The notes under the pieces were generated by a model. That model did not search any database, was not told the origin of the DNA, and saw only the letters and a program-made list of their open reading frames with translations. This document shows positions 8,012-16,525 of a DNA stretch of 64,000 nucleotides, one piece after another. This DNA comes from Scytonema sp. UIC 10036 (GTDB lineage: Bacteria > Cyanobacteriota > Cyanobacteriia > Cyanobacteriales > Nostocaceae): the NCBI RefSeq assembly GCF_009725235.1, contig NZ_WJFC01000054.1:4272-68271 (forward strand), in the 5' to 3' direction. The position numbers and the translations under genes are program-made. Each line of letters opens with the position of its first letter. Within the stretch, counting starts at the first letter, position 1.

Positions 8012-8841
8012 CTAAAAGATTAACTCTTCACCTACAGCAAAACACCACTTTGGAAAGAGTGGCAGTTATTCTTGACAATTTTTCCAGCCGACAAACAGAT
8101 ATTGACCAGTTAGCGGCTCTCTGTCAACTTGGAGCTACTGTTTTACAAAAAAATGTTTTTCCCTTTCTGCGTAACCTTTCTATTCTCGACAAAAAGAATC
8201 CATCCAGTTTAACTCCTCTGGGGAAAGTAGCAGCTGACATTCAACAATCTAATCCCGATCTACTAGGCGATTTCTTACACCTAGTAATTTATCAGCTACA
8301 TTTATTCGAGCATGATAAAAGGTTCTCATGGGCTTATGCAACTGTCGTAAGACAACTTTGGTTACGAAAAGAAGTGGTTTTATCATCTGCTGAAAAAAAG
8401 TCTATAGTGGGAGAGGTGATTGAAAAAGCAGCTGTAAACTTTGAAATTCCTGCGAGTGAAATAGCATTCAGTGATAGCAGTATCACTGGTGTTTTGAACT
8501 GGTTGCGATCTCTGTCACCCCGCATAATTAGATCGGAAGGAAAATCCGAATACTTCACCCGTCGCTATTTCTGTGCTGCTCCTATTTTTTTAAAGGCGGT
8601 AGATGCTATCTACAAGCAACGGCAACGAACCTATGGGACTAAGATTTTTTTGCGCGAAGACATTAAAGACGCTATCTGTCAAATGCTTTTGCTAGATCCA
8701 AGTGGATTAGATGGCACTCTAAATAATGCAAAATGCACTTATGATTATGAACAAGGAGGATTCTTTGACTGGGGGTATGAAGGGGGTTATGGACAGTGGA
8801 TAATGTTAACTAAGTCCCCAGAGTGGAGCCAATTAATTTAA
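8008..8841 (+). CDS. Unknown protein of the modification operon, winged-helix-like
   Basis: 277 residues; its ATG overlaps the stop of the TGT-like gene (ATGA), so the two are translationally coupled. The N-terminus (about 14-75) reads like a winged helix: LERVAVILDNFSSRQTDI, LAALCQLGATVLQKNVFPFL, LSILDKKNPSSLTPLGKVA. The rest is mixed helix with FSWAYATVVRQLW and a C-terminal region rich in Gly and aromatics (FFDWGYEGGYGQWIML). I do not recognise a named family. Its place after a DpdA-like gene and before a large ATPase recalls the small unnamed proteins of Dpd islands (a DpdG-like role), but that is by position only. It may bind DNA or act as an adaptor for the ATPase. Confidence 0.65.
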   Translation: MTKRLTLHLQQNTTLERVAVILDNFSSRQTDIDQLAALCQLGATVLQKNVFPFLRNLSILDKKNPSSLTPLGKVAADIQQSNPDLLGDFLHLVIYQLHLFEHDKRFSWAYATVVRQLWLRKEVVLSSAEKKSIVGEVIEKAAVNFEIPASEIAFSDSSITGVLNWLRSLSPRIIRSEGKSEYFTRRYFCAAPIFLKAVDAIYKQRQRTYGTKIFLREDIKDAICQMLLLDPSGLDGTLNNAKCTYDYEQGGFFDWGYEGGYGQWIMLTKSPEWSQLI

Positions 8842-8883
8842 GAATTTAAATTTTTTAAAAACTCGTACATAAAACAAATATTT

Positions 8884-11800
8884 ATGAAAAAATTATTAAG
8901 GCAACTAGAATCAATTCAAGCAATTGTAGATACTGTCAGTCCATCTCAGATTGAAAGCGAACTTGAAAGCGTAGCCCGTGATTATGGATTATATGCTACT
9001 AGCTATAAGCCCTTAGAACAAGTTAAAACACTTCGAGACCGATTAATTGATGAAATTGGTAAGGGAAAACCTGTTAATGGCTACCTAAGTGCCGATTATG
9101 GTTATGGTAAAACAGCAACCCTGATTTATTTTTGGGCTGAGTGCAGGCAGAATAAAATTGTAGCCGTGCCGCCGTTCAAATTTAAAGAATTGGGCAACTT
9201 AATGATTGCCACTTATGGCTGGATTAAAGGAAGTTTAGAAAAATCCTCCCCCGCTCTTGTTCCTGAAATTGAGGTACTGTATTCTAAGTACGTCCTAAAG
9301 TCCCAGCAAGAGCAAGCTGCAGAAATAGCACGCAAATTTAAATTATCTGAAGACAAAGTGCTTAAAATTGTTCGAGAATTAAAAACTGACACTACCAATA
9401 CTGATAGTGTTCTGAATTTTTGGCAGGAGAGCGTTTCTATTCTGCGGAAAGCTGGTTTTAAGGGTTTAGCTATATTTGCTGACGAATGCCAAGAATTCCT
9501 ACGAACTGAGGAGGGATCGAGCGTTCGCATTCAGATTTTGAGCGATTTAGTTAAAGGAATGCGGGCTTTAAGTTCTACACCTGTCGCACTCATTCTGGGA
9601 ATGCCTACTACTCCTACTGAATCAGCAATTGAAGAACAGGCTGGTGATATTATCCATCGGATGCGGGAGCAGAATGTATCGCTTCGATTAACTGACGCTT
9701 ATAAATCTGATTTTCCGGGTAAGCTTTGGGATTTTTTATGTGAGAAGTTTTTGCCAGAAGATTTGTCACAGGGAAAACAGTTAGTAGATTCAGCAACGCT
9801 TGAAAGTTTGGGACAGTTGTGTGAGCGTAGAGATCTGGGTAACGGTCCTCGTACAATCATCGAAGTCTTTAAACGCATAGTTATTGTTGCTCAAGAACAA
9901 CAGAAGCCATATACTCCTCTCAATTTAATTCAGGATTATCTTGAGGGAAGCTTGCAGCTATACGGTACGCAACAGCATAAACTTAGCGATGCTATTAACA
10001 AAGCTGAATCACTGATTTCCTTTCACAAACATACAAAAGGACGCGAAGCTATTAAGCTTCTTGCGAGTTTTCCATCAGGTGTGACCACAACTATAGCTGA
10101 GAAATTCGGACTGTTGAAGAGTTTAAAGAAGCTGGTGGAAGATGATAATTTGTACGGTTCGTACATTATACAACCAACCGAACATAGCTTTGCTTTAGCT
10201 GCTCTTTTTCAAAGGACTTCTCAAACAGTCATTGATAAAATTCTTGGGTCATTTCGTCGAAGCTGGCTTGGAGAGTGGAATGATGCTCAAAAAGAAGGAA
10301 CAGCAACAACAATTTTTCAACAGGAAATTCTCCCCTTACTGTTTCCAGTTTCCCAGTCTGGTCAGAAAGCTAATTGGACTTGGCGATATAAAGATGAGTG
10401 GAAACAAGATAGATTTGGATTTTATAATTTTTTGAATGGCTCTTTTGAAAGATATAATTTAGAGTTTCCTAACCGTTCTGTCGTCATCAGTGTTGGTGGT
10501 GAAAACTCTGGGCTGATGAGATTCACTCCACCAGAAGAAACTCACTTAGATTGGCGATTTTACTTGAGTTATGATCAAAATGCAGCTAAGGTTCCACAAA
10601 GATTAACTGCGATCGCGGGGACTGGTCAAGTAGACTTCCATCTTCAATTAGGTAGAAGTTTTGAAAGAGAATATCCCACAGCCTTCGGCTTGCTCCGCAA
10701 AGTCATGCCTGCTGAACAGTGTTCAGCTTGTACGCTATTGAATTTATCTCAATACATTCAAAACTGGCTCTCAAAAAATCCTGAGGTTAGCAAAGCCGAT
10801 CGAGATCGATTGGAGCATCACCGTCAGGAGTGCCACACCTTAGCTCTTCGGCTCCTGTTTCCATCAATTGCACCAGAGACCTGGAAAATTATTGGTCTAG
10901 AAGTAGTCAAGGGTGCGGAAACAAAACTGATAGAATCTGTATTCTATCAAAAATGTAAAACTCTATTTTCCAGCTATCAATCTTTCTACACCAATTTGCG
11001 TCCAGCACTTTTTAAGTATAAGTTAGCGCTTGAGAAGGTCACCTTATCTGTTCGCCGAGGTCGTCAGTTGTATCAAGCCTCAAAGGAAGAATTTGAAAAT
11101 TTATTTGACACGGCAGGTTCTGGTCTGCCCAGCCTTTTAGCAATTTTCAAACAGCACGGTTTGATTAATGAATCCAAAGTTGCTGGCAAGAGAACAGAAA
11201 ATTCTCAAGTTCAATTTGTTGCTCATCCTCTCGAATCCTTTATTCAAAATCAACTGAAATCAAAAGAGGCTGTTGAGATCGTGCATGGTCAGGAAACTCT
11301 CAATAAATTAAATTATTCAGAGATATGGAAAGAGGTCAAAAAACTTGGCTATCTTCAAGAAGAGTTTGACGAAGCACTTGAATGGTTGGAACGCCGTCGA
11401 TATGTCGAATGGAATCGACAAAGGGGAGTTATTCGGACTTGTGTGGCAGAATTAGACCATAGTGACTTAAAAGGTCAGTTAAATGAACTTCGCACTCGGG
11501 TTTCTTCTTTACTAGAAAATTTTGATGAGAAGCTTTTACAGGAGGTTGTTTGTCACCTAAATGAAGCAGAAACAACTCTTTCTTCAGTAACCAGGTCACC
11601 AAGAGATTTTAAGACAACTGAAGGTATACAACTAACGTTAGGACAAGACTTTGATGATGTAAAGACTTCGCACGAGTTTGCGAACTACAATGATGAAGTA
11701 GTTCTTGATGGAATTCAAAGAAAGTTACAAGATCTAAGCGCTCGTCTTGAAAGATTTTGCCGTGAAAAACACTATACCCTGCAAAAAGAATTTACTGAAA

Positions 11801-12888
11801 TTAAACTAAAGTTAGAAAACTTACCGCTTAGATTAAAAACTTCTAAAGTCAGTCAGGAAATTTTTGGTACGAGTGGTTTAGAAGATTGTCTCAATGACCA
11901 CCGAAAGACTTTAGAAAAACAAGTTTTGCAACTAGATAAAGATTGCCAAAAATTAGCCAATATAGTTGTATTAGACGAACAAAACATTGTGAAATTGCAT
12001 CATCAACTCAATGAGTGTAGCAAATTTTTGCAAACTAATGAAAGCATTAAAGCAAGATTACAGGATTTAGTAACTGGTCTGGAACAGTGGCGAATTATTC
12101 TGACAAGCGCCGAGAATTTACGAAAAAGTCTAAGTAACGATTCAGAACATTTAGTGCGCTATGATGATGAGTTTATTGACCGAGTAGTAGAGCATTTTAG
12201 CCGTCATGGTGTGGAAAGTTTTAGAGAATACGAGTTGCTGCAAAAACCCTTGGTTGAAATTGAAGAACAGATTAGGGGTGAACGGCGATCGCGTCGAGAG
12301 GCTTTTGAGGAAAGACTCACTCGATACGAAGAGTTGTTGTGTCTAATTTCTCCTAATAAAGATTATTTAAGAGAAAGATGTAAATTTGATGATGAAGACC
12401 GTGAAAGCTCTTATGAAGCCCTAAAACAAATTTTTTTGGAAAAGCTGCTTCATGAGTGTGATAATCGAATTTCAAATTGGAAGCAACTAGAAAGGGATTT
12501 ATACTTTATTGCTCGAAATCGGGAAAAAAAGGTAACTAAGCTTTTAAATCAAGTTTGCAATTTAAAAACACAGTTATTATCAAAAAGGGACTTGTTGCTA
12601 TCAGCGACCTTAGACTTTAAAAATCTTGAAATCCAAGTTAACGAACTTAAATCTATTTTTGACAAAGGTTTAGAGTTCCGTGAGGAATCAATAAAAATTG
12701 AGAGTCAAAAGGATGAACATCTTTTAGAAGAAGAAAGACAGCTTCTAAGTGCCATTAGCATGGTCGGCAGTGGTCTTACAATCAGCCAAGTTTATCAAAG
12801 CTTGCCAGATAACCAGGATATCTGGAAACTTTTAAAGACTCTGTACAAAAAGGGGTACTTAGAGATTACGCTCCACCAGCGAGATTAA
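8884..12888 (+). CDS. Large P-loop ATPase with long coiled coils
   Basis: 1334 residues. Walker A is SADYGYGKTAT (about 69-79) and Walker B is GLAIFADECQEFL (about 193-205), with AAA/ORC-like spacing. An arginine-rich stretch near residue 320 could hold an arginine finger. Residues about 850-1270 are charged and heptad-like (for example LQDLSARLERFCREKHYTLQ), predicting SMC-like coiled coils. The last 60 residues look like a winged helix (SGLTISQVYQSLPDNQDIWK). Giant ATPases of this type occur in BREX (BrxC/PglY) and Dpd (DpdH) systems, where they couple ATP use to modification or restriction. It starts 42 bases after the previous gene and shares the GYGYGKT signature with the smaller ATPase downstream. 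Confidence 0.75.
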   Translation: MKKLLRQLESIQAIVDTVSPSQIESELESVARDYGLYATSYKPLEQVKTLRDRLIDEIGKGKPVNGYLSADYGYGKTATLIYFWAECRQNKIVAVPPFKFKELGNLMIATYGWIKGSLEKSSPALVPEIEVLYSKYVLKSQQEQAAEIARKFKLSEDKVLKIVRELKTDTTNTDSVLNFWQESVSILRKAGFKGLAIFADECQEFLRTEEGSSVRIQILSDLVKGMRALSSTPVALILGMPTTPTESAIEEQAGDIIHRMREQNVSLRLTDAYKSDFPGKLWDFLCEKFLPEDLSQGKQLVDSATLESLGQLCERRDLGNGPRTIIEVFKRIVIVAQEQQKPYTPLNLIQDYLEGSLQLYGTQQHKLSDAINKAESLISFHKHTKGREAIKLLASFPSGVTTTIAEKFGLLKSLKKLVEDDNLYGSYIIQPTEHSFALAALFQRTSQTVIDKILGSFRRSWLGEWNDAQKEGTATTIFQQEILPLLFPVSQSGQKANWTWRYKDEWKQDRFGFYNFLNGSFERYNLEFPNRSVVISVGGENSGLMRFTPPEETHLDWRFYLSYDQNAAKVPQRLTAIAGTGQVDFHLQLGRSFEREYPTAFGLLRKVMPAEQCSACTLLNLSQYIQNWLSKNPEVSKADRDRLEHHRQECHTLALRLLFPSIAPETWKIIGLEVVKGAETKLIESVFYQKCKTLFSSYQSFYTNLRPALFKYKLALEKVTLSVRRGRQLYQASKEEFENLFDTAGSGLPSLLAIFKQHGLINESKVAGKRTENSQVQFVAHPLESFIQNQLKSKEAVEIVHGQETLNKLNYSEIWKEVKKLGYLQEEFDEALEWLERRRYVEWNRQRGVIRTCVAELDHSDLKGQLNELRTRVSSLLENFDEKLLQEVVCHLNEAETTLSSVTRSPRDFKTTEGIQLTLGQDFDDVKTSHEFANYNDEVVLDGIQRKLQDLSARLERFCREKHYTLQKEFTEIKLKLENLPLRLKTSKVSQEIFGTSGLEDCLNDHRKTLEKQVLQLDKDCQKLANIVVLDEQNIVKLHHQLNECSKFLQTNESIKARLQDLVTGLEQWRIILTSAENLRKSLSNDSEHLVRYDDEFIDRVVEHFSRHGVESFREYELLQKPLVEIEEQIRGERRSRREAFEERLTRYEELLCLISPNKDYLRERCKFDDEDRESSYEALKQIFLEKLLHECDNRISNWKQLERDLYFIARNREKKVTKLLNQVCNLKTQLLSKRDLLLSATLDFKNLEIQVNELKSIFDKGLEFREESIKIESQKDEHLLEEERQLLSAISMVGSGLTISQVYQSLPDNQDIWKLLKTLYKKGYLEITLHQRD

Positions 12889-13006
12889 TGTTTATTTTGA
12901 AAGAGAGGGTTAGTTTGAATAAAAGTAGATAGACTAGCGTAGCACTCCTACTAACTGAGAAGTACTAAAATAGAATAAACCTTCTGCTTATATGCTTAAA
13001 GGTACT

Positions 13007-13873
13007 ATGTCCAAGATAATTCCAATTTTTCATTTACCCAAGGAGTATCCAGAGGATATGAGGATACTGGCAAAGGGTCTTGCAGCGAATGACGGTCAGA
13101 CATTAAAGGTTGCTTTGTCCTGGCTTGAAGGCAAGCTAGTGACTCATAAGGCAAATAAAGGGAAGCCAGCAGGAACGCCCATGTCTGCTACAACCATAAA
13201 AAATTATTTAGCTGGTTTTTACGCTCTCGATCTGTATAAAGCGGATGGTCAGTTATATTCAGAAAGCAAGCCAGAAAAAACCAGAGTCTCAATTTCTGTT
13301 CAGTCTAAAATAGAAGTCATTAAACCTTTAAAGACTTTAGCTCAAACTTCATCTTCTCTTGAAGTCTTTAATGAAAATTTAACTCAACTTTGTTCTCAGT
13401 ATTCTCAAATGGTCAAAACTTACAGTAACGCTCGATTTCTCCTTTATAAAAATCATCAATTATCAGAAAATCCCCCACTGGATCGACTTCAAAAATTATT
13501 AATACAACACTGTGACTACAGCTATGTTGGTAATCCGGGAGTGGGTTATCTCGATCTGTTTTACAGAGACAAAGTACAAATTGACAATTACTTAAACCTT
13601 TTAGATTTTATTTTAAATAATTACCGCGCTCTTGCTCAGAAAAGTTTAGGTCTAGTTCCAGTTGCCCAGATTCGTGATAGAATTTTAGAACAAGTATCCA
13701 ATTATACTGATGAAGATTTTAAAAAACATTTGATTCAGTTGCAGTTGACTCATCGCATCGAATTAAGAACAACTAAATCTCAGCTTGCTCGTAATATGGG
13801 AATTGAGTTAATTGACATTCGAGGAGTTAAGTATGGATTTATTAAGATCTTAGAACCTGCTATTGCTGTTTGA
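13007..13873 (+). CDS. Unknown protein of the modification operon
   Basis: 288 residues from the ATG at 13007, which has AAAGG just upstream; an in-frame ATG at 12992 would add five. The N-terminal part (DGQTLKVALSWLEGKLVTHK, then ATTIKNYLAGFYALDLYKAD) and the C-terminal part (VAQIRDRILEQVSNYTDEDF, then LIQLQLTHRIELRTTKSQLA) both look like winged-helix folds around a helical middle. No family is recognised. It is followed by the second ATPase with a two-base gap from its stop to that ATG, so the pair is probably made together. A DNA-binding or loader role beside the ATPase is a guess from the fold and position. Confidence 0.6.
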   Translation: MSKIIPIFHLPKEYPEDMRILAKGLAANDGQTLKVALSWLEGKLVTHKANKGKPAGTPMSATTIKNYLAGFYALDLYKADGQLYSESKPEKTRVSISVQSKIEVIKPLKTLAQTSSSLEVFNENLTQLCSQYSQMVKTYSNARFLLYKNHQLSENPPLDRLQKLLIQHCDYSYVGNPGVGYLDLFYRDKVQIDNYLNLLDFILNNYRALAQKSLGLVPVAQIRDRILEQVSNYTDEDFKKHLIQLQLTHRIELRTTKSQLARNMGIELIDIRGVKYGFIKILEPAIAV

Positions 13874-13875
13874 CT

Positions 13876-15144
13876 ATGCCCTACCAAGACGTTAATGGAA
13901 ATTCCATAGCACCGGCTCAAAATCCTTATGTTATTTCTGGATCTGCTGCATCAGTAGTATCTCAGGAGTACACTTCAAGACTAGTTCATACAAAGTTTAT
14001 TAATAACCTTCTGGATGAAGTTAAACAATCGATTAAAATCAGAAGACCTATCAAGTTGTTTCTTGTAGGAGAGTATGGATATGGAAAAACAACATTGCTC
14101 AATTTGATAGCACAAGAATTTAATAATAACGATGGAGTGTGTATTCCCATTAAATTTCAAGAAATCATCACACCAGTTGCAGCATCAAGCCAGCCGAGTA
14201 AACATTTTGAAAGCCTTTTAGGAGCTATTCTGCTTAAAATGTACAATGTCTTGCTTCGCGAAGGTCTTTTAACAAAATCAGATCGACTATTATTTGAAGA
14301 AACAGAGTTGATTAATTTTTTTGACATTTTTTTTGAACTACTTAAGCGGACTCAAAAATATTATATACTAGTTGCTTTTGATGAAGTGGAGGCGCTGTTT
14401 TCCAACCTTAGCATAGAAATCTCATATTTTCTAAGTTTTTTGCACAGTTTGTCTGAGAAATTTTTACTAAGACCAGGTTGGGCATTATGTGTCAGTGTGA
14501 CTGAAGAATACTATAGTCAAATTATTTCAGAAGCTCGCCAGCTACAAGAAGCACGATTTAATTTTAAAATCCTCAAACCTTTAAGTCCTCAAGAAGTAAA
14601 AGAGTATATAGAAACCAAAAATAGTTCTGTAACTTTGAGAACTGATAATAGGGTTTATCCTTTTGATGAAGAAGTCATTGACTTTGTTGCAGTAGTTTCT
14701 GGAGGCGTTCCTCGATTTGTCGAAACTATCTGCCAATTGCTTTGGGCTGAGGCAGAACCATCCCAGACATCAGTTAGTCTTGAAACATCTCGAAGAATTT
14801 TTAGTAATAGTTATCGAGCGTATGCTGAGGCATATTTTTCAGAATTACGAATTAGTAACTCTCTATCTAACGAAGCAGAAGCGTTTTTAAATCTTCTATT
14901 TTTTAGTGGCGGAAGAAAACAGACAATTCAAAACCTTTTGACTTTGAAAGACTCGTGTCCAATTGCGTATTTTTATGGACTAGACGAACAACAAGTTAAG
15001 TATAGGTTAAATAAAGCGAGTTCAGAACTCAGAGTTAAGGAAGATTTTGAGCAATATATTGAGATTTTTGGTCAAAAGCCTTATATGTACACTTTTACAA
15101 ACTTGGTATTTAAGGATATCTTCACATTTCGGGAAAGACTTTAA
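13876..15144 (+). CDS. P-loop ATPase (AAA/ORC-like), island component
   Basis: 422 residues from the ATG at 13876; a TTG two codons earlier overlaps the previous stop. Walker A is LVGEYGYGKTTLL (about 62-74) and Walker B is LVAFDEVEALF (about 165-175). They are followed by a sensor-like CVSVTEEYY segment and FDEEVIDFVAVVSGGVPRFV, typical of the lid region of AAA_16/ORC-type ATPases. The C-terminal 120 residues look helical and winged. The enzyme probably hydrolyses ATP to load or switch the other island proteins. It lies 12 bases before the PRTase-like gene. Relatives occur in several defence systems, so the ATPase alone does not name the system. Confidence 0.75.
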   Translation: MPYQDVNGNSIAPAQNPYVISGSAASVVSQEYTSRLVHTKFINNLLDEVKQSIKIRRPIKLFLVGEYGYGKTTLLNLIAQEFNNNDGVCIPIKFQEIITPVAASSQPSKHFESLLGAILLKMYNVLLREGLLTKSDRLLFEETELINFFDIFFELLKRTQKYYILVAFDEVEALFSNLSIEISYFLSFLHSLSEKFLLRPGWALCVSVTEEYYSQIISEARQLQEARFNFKILKPLSPQEVKEYIETKNSSVTLRTDNRVYPFDEEVIDFVAVVSGGVPRFVETICQLLWAEAEPSQTSVSLETSRRIFSNSYRAYAEAYFSELRISNSLSNEAEAFLNLLFFSGGRKQTIQNLLTLKDSCPIAYFYGLDEQQVKYRLNKASSELRVKEDFEQYIEIFGQKPYMYTFTNLVFKDIFTFRERL

Positions 15145-15156
15145 AATAAACACTTT

Positions 15157-16269
15157 ATGTCAGCAGACAACCTGGAGCGTAATTCTCCATATATTAAGCC
15201 TCAGATTATTGCTGAGGAAATCAAGCAATTACAAAGGAAATTGGGGGAAATCGTGTCACCATACCAAAGACCAATTTCTTCGATCTTACCAAAAGAAAGG
15301 CAGGTAGAAATTGATTTGTTATTTGACGATATAGAGATTGAGGCTTGCTATGACAGGTTTTCTAGCTGGGAAGGTTCTTTGTCGAAGAAAAAGATTCGAG
15401 AGTGGCTAAATCAGTTTGAAACTACTATGGATAAAAACATAGCATATTTACTTTTGAGTAAGTTTCAGTTTTTCTCAAAAACTATTATTGAAGATGCGAC
15501 TCGCAGCTTACAACAAAAATTACTGAATTTACTTCTGCAAAAAGAAAGCCTTCGACAAGCCTTTTACTCAGACCCTAAAGCCTCCGTAAAAAATGAGGCC
15601 GAACTGCAAAAATGGCTGCGGAATAAAAGCATTAGATATGCTGAATTACCTCCTCCACCAAACACATCTGTCGAGAGTCAATACCGACTTTGGGCAATTT
15701 ATGAAAGGTCGGCTCTTACTGCTACTAGCTCTCCTGATAGTAAAAAGCTTAGACCTTTGAAAGAGTATTTTGAAGCTAGTTCAGGGAACCCAGAAAATTC
15801 GGTTTTCGTATTTATGGATTATACAAATGGTTCGGGAACCCAGTTGACAAAATGTATTAAGGAAATTAATAAATTAATTGTAAAATATCCGGTCTGGAAA
15901 AATTCCTTTTTTATTTTTATGTACGTTGTTCAGTTTCAGGGATTCAGTGTAGATGCTACGGTGTGCGTTCCTTCCAAAAGTGAAACCCTTTTTTATGAAG
16001 AAATACTTCACTATAAAAATCCAGAGATTTTGGAAATTCTTGATATTCACAAAATTCTTGAAGTCGAATATGATGCTTTTATAGAGAAGTATTGTTTGCG
16101 TGCTTCTGGAAAACCATTTCCAGGATATCGTCAGTCTGGAGCATTAACCTGCCATCATTATAGTTGTCCAAATAACACGTTACCTTTTTTTCATAAATCT
16201 AGTCAAACCTGGCAGCCACTATTTAAAACTAGCCAGACTCCCACCGCAACCCGCTACAGGCAGAGCTAA
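15157..16269 (+). CDS. PRTase-CE-like protein (phosphoribosyltransferase of conflict systems)
   Basis: 370 residues. Residues about 216-232 read SVFVFMDYTNGSGTQL, which aligns with the PRPP-binding loop of type I phosphoribosyltransferases (usually hhhhDDhhtTG). The C-terminal block GALTCHHYSCPNNTLPFF (about 328-345) matches the PNNTLP-type ending I associate with the PRTase-CE family described in bacterial conflict systems by Burroughs and Aravind. The first 130 residues are helical. Members are predicted to act on nucleobases or nucleotides as effectors, but no reaction has been shown that I know of. It is the last gene of the plus-strand run, so a base-exchange enzyme and a PRTase-like protein share one operon. 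Confidence 0.65.
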   Translation: MSADNLERNSPYIKPQIIAEEIKQLQRKLGEIVSPYQRPISSILPKERQVEIDLLFDDIEIEACYDRFSSWEGSLSKKKIREWLNQFETTMDKNIAYLLLSKFQFFSKTIIEDATRSLQQKLLNLLLQKESLRQAFYSDPKASVKNEAELQKWLRNKSIRYAELPPPPNTSVESQYRLWAIYERSALTATSSPDSKKLRPLKEYFEASSGNPENSVFVFMDYTNGSGTQLTKCIKEINKLIVKYPVWKNSFFIFMYVVQFQGFSVDATVCVPSKSETLFYEEILHYKNPEILEILDIHKILEVEYDAFIEKYCLRASGKPFPGYRQSGALTCHHYSCPNNTLPFFHKSSQTWQPLFKTSQTPTATRYRQS

Positions 16270-16349
16270 ATCCGATGGAATGAGGTGATTAAGTTACAGC
16301 GGCGCAAAATTGAGGAAAAGAAAGTTTTAGGTTAAAGGAGCATAGCAAC

Positions 16350-16451
16350 ATGAGGAACAATAGAAATTTTAGTAAAGATGATATATTTGACGCCGAAACA
16401 ATCAAAGTAAAGGAAAGCATCATCAAAATAATGATATGCTCTCCCAGTTAG
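16350..16451 (+). CDS. Possible 33-residue small protein
   Basis: A short frame starts at an ATG preceded, at ten bases, by a strong AAAGGAG ribosome site. It encodes MRNNRNFSKDDIFDAETIKV and continues to ICSPS. It lies between the convergent ends of the two island gene sets. The good ribosome site is the only argument for it; it may be the start of a decayed gene, since a shifted frame continues with a helical-looking sequence to about 16550. Confidence 0.25.
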   Translation: MRNNRNFSKDDIFDAETIKVKESIIKIMICSPS

Positions 16452-16525
16452 AGGCAGAAATTAAGTATATGCCAATACAGTATTGGAGTATTTCCAAAGC
16501 AAGGTCATGCCAAAACACTTTAGTG

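Noticed and set aside
6590..16269. Calling the plus-strand operon a complete Dpd island
   Set aside because: Only a DpdA-like domain and loosely DpdG/H-like neighbours are visible. dpdB, dpdC and the preQ0 synthesis genes are absent, and the GNAT fusion and PRTase are extra.
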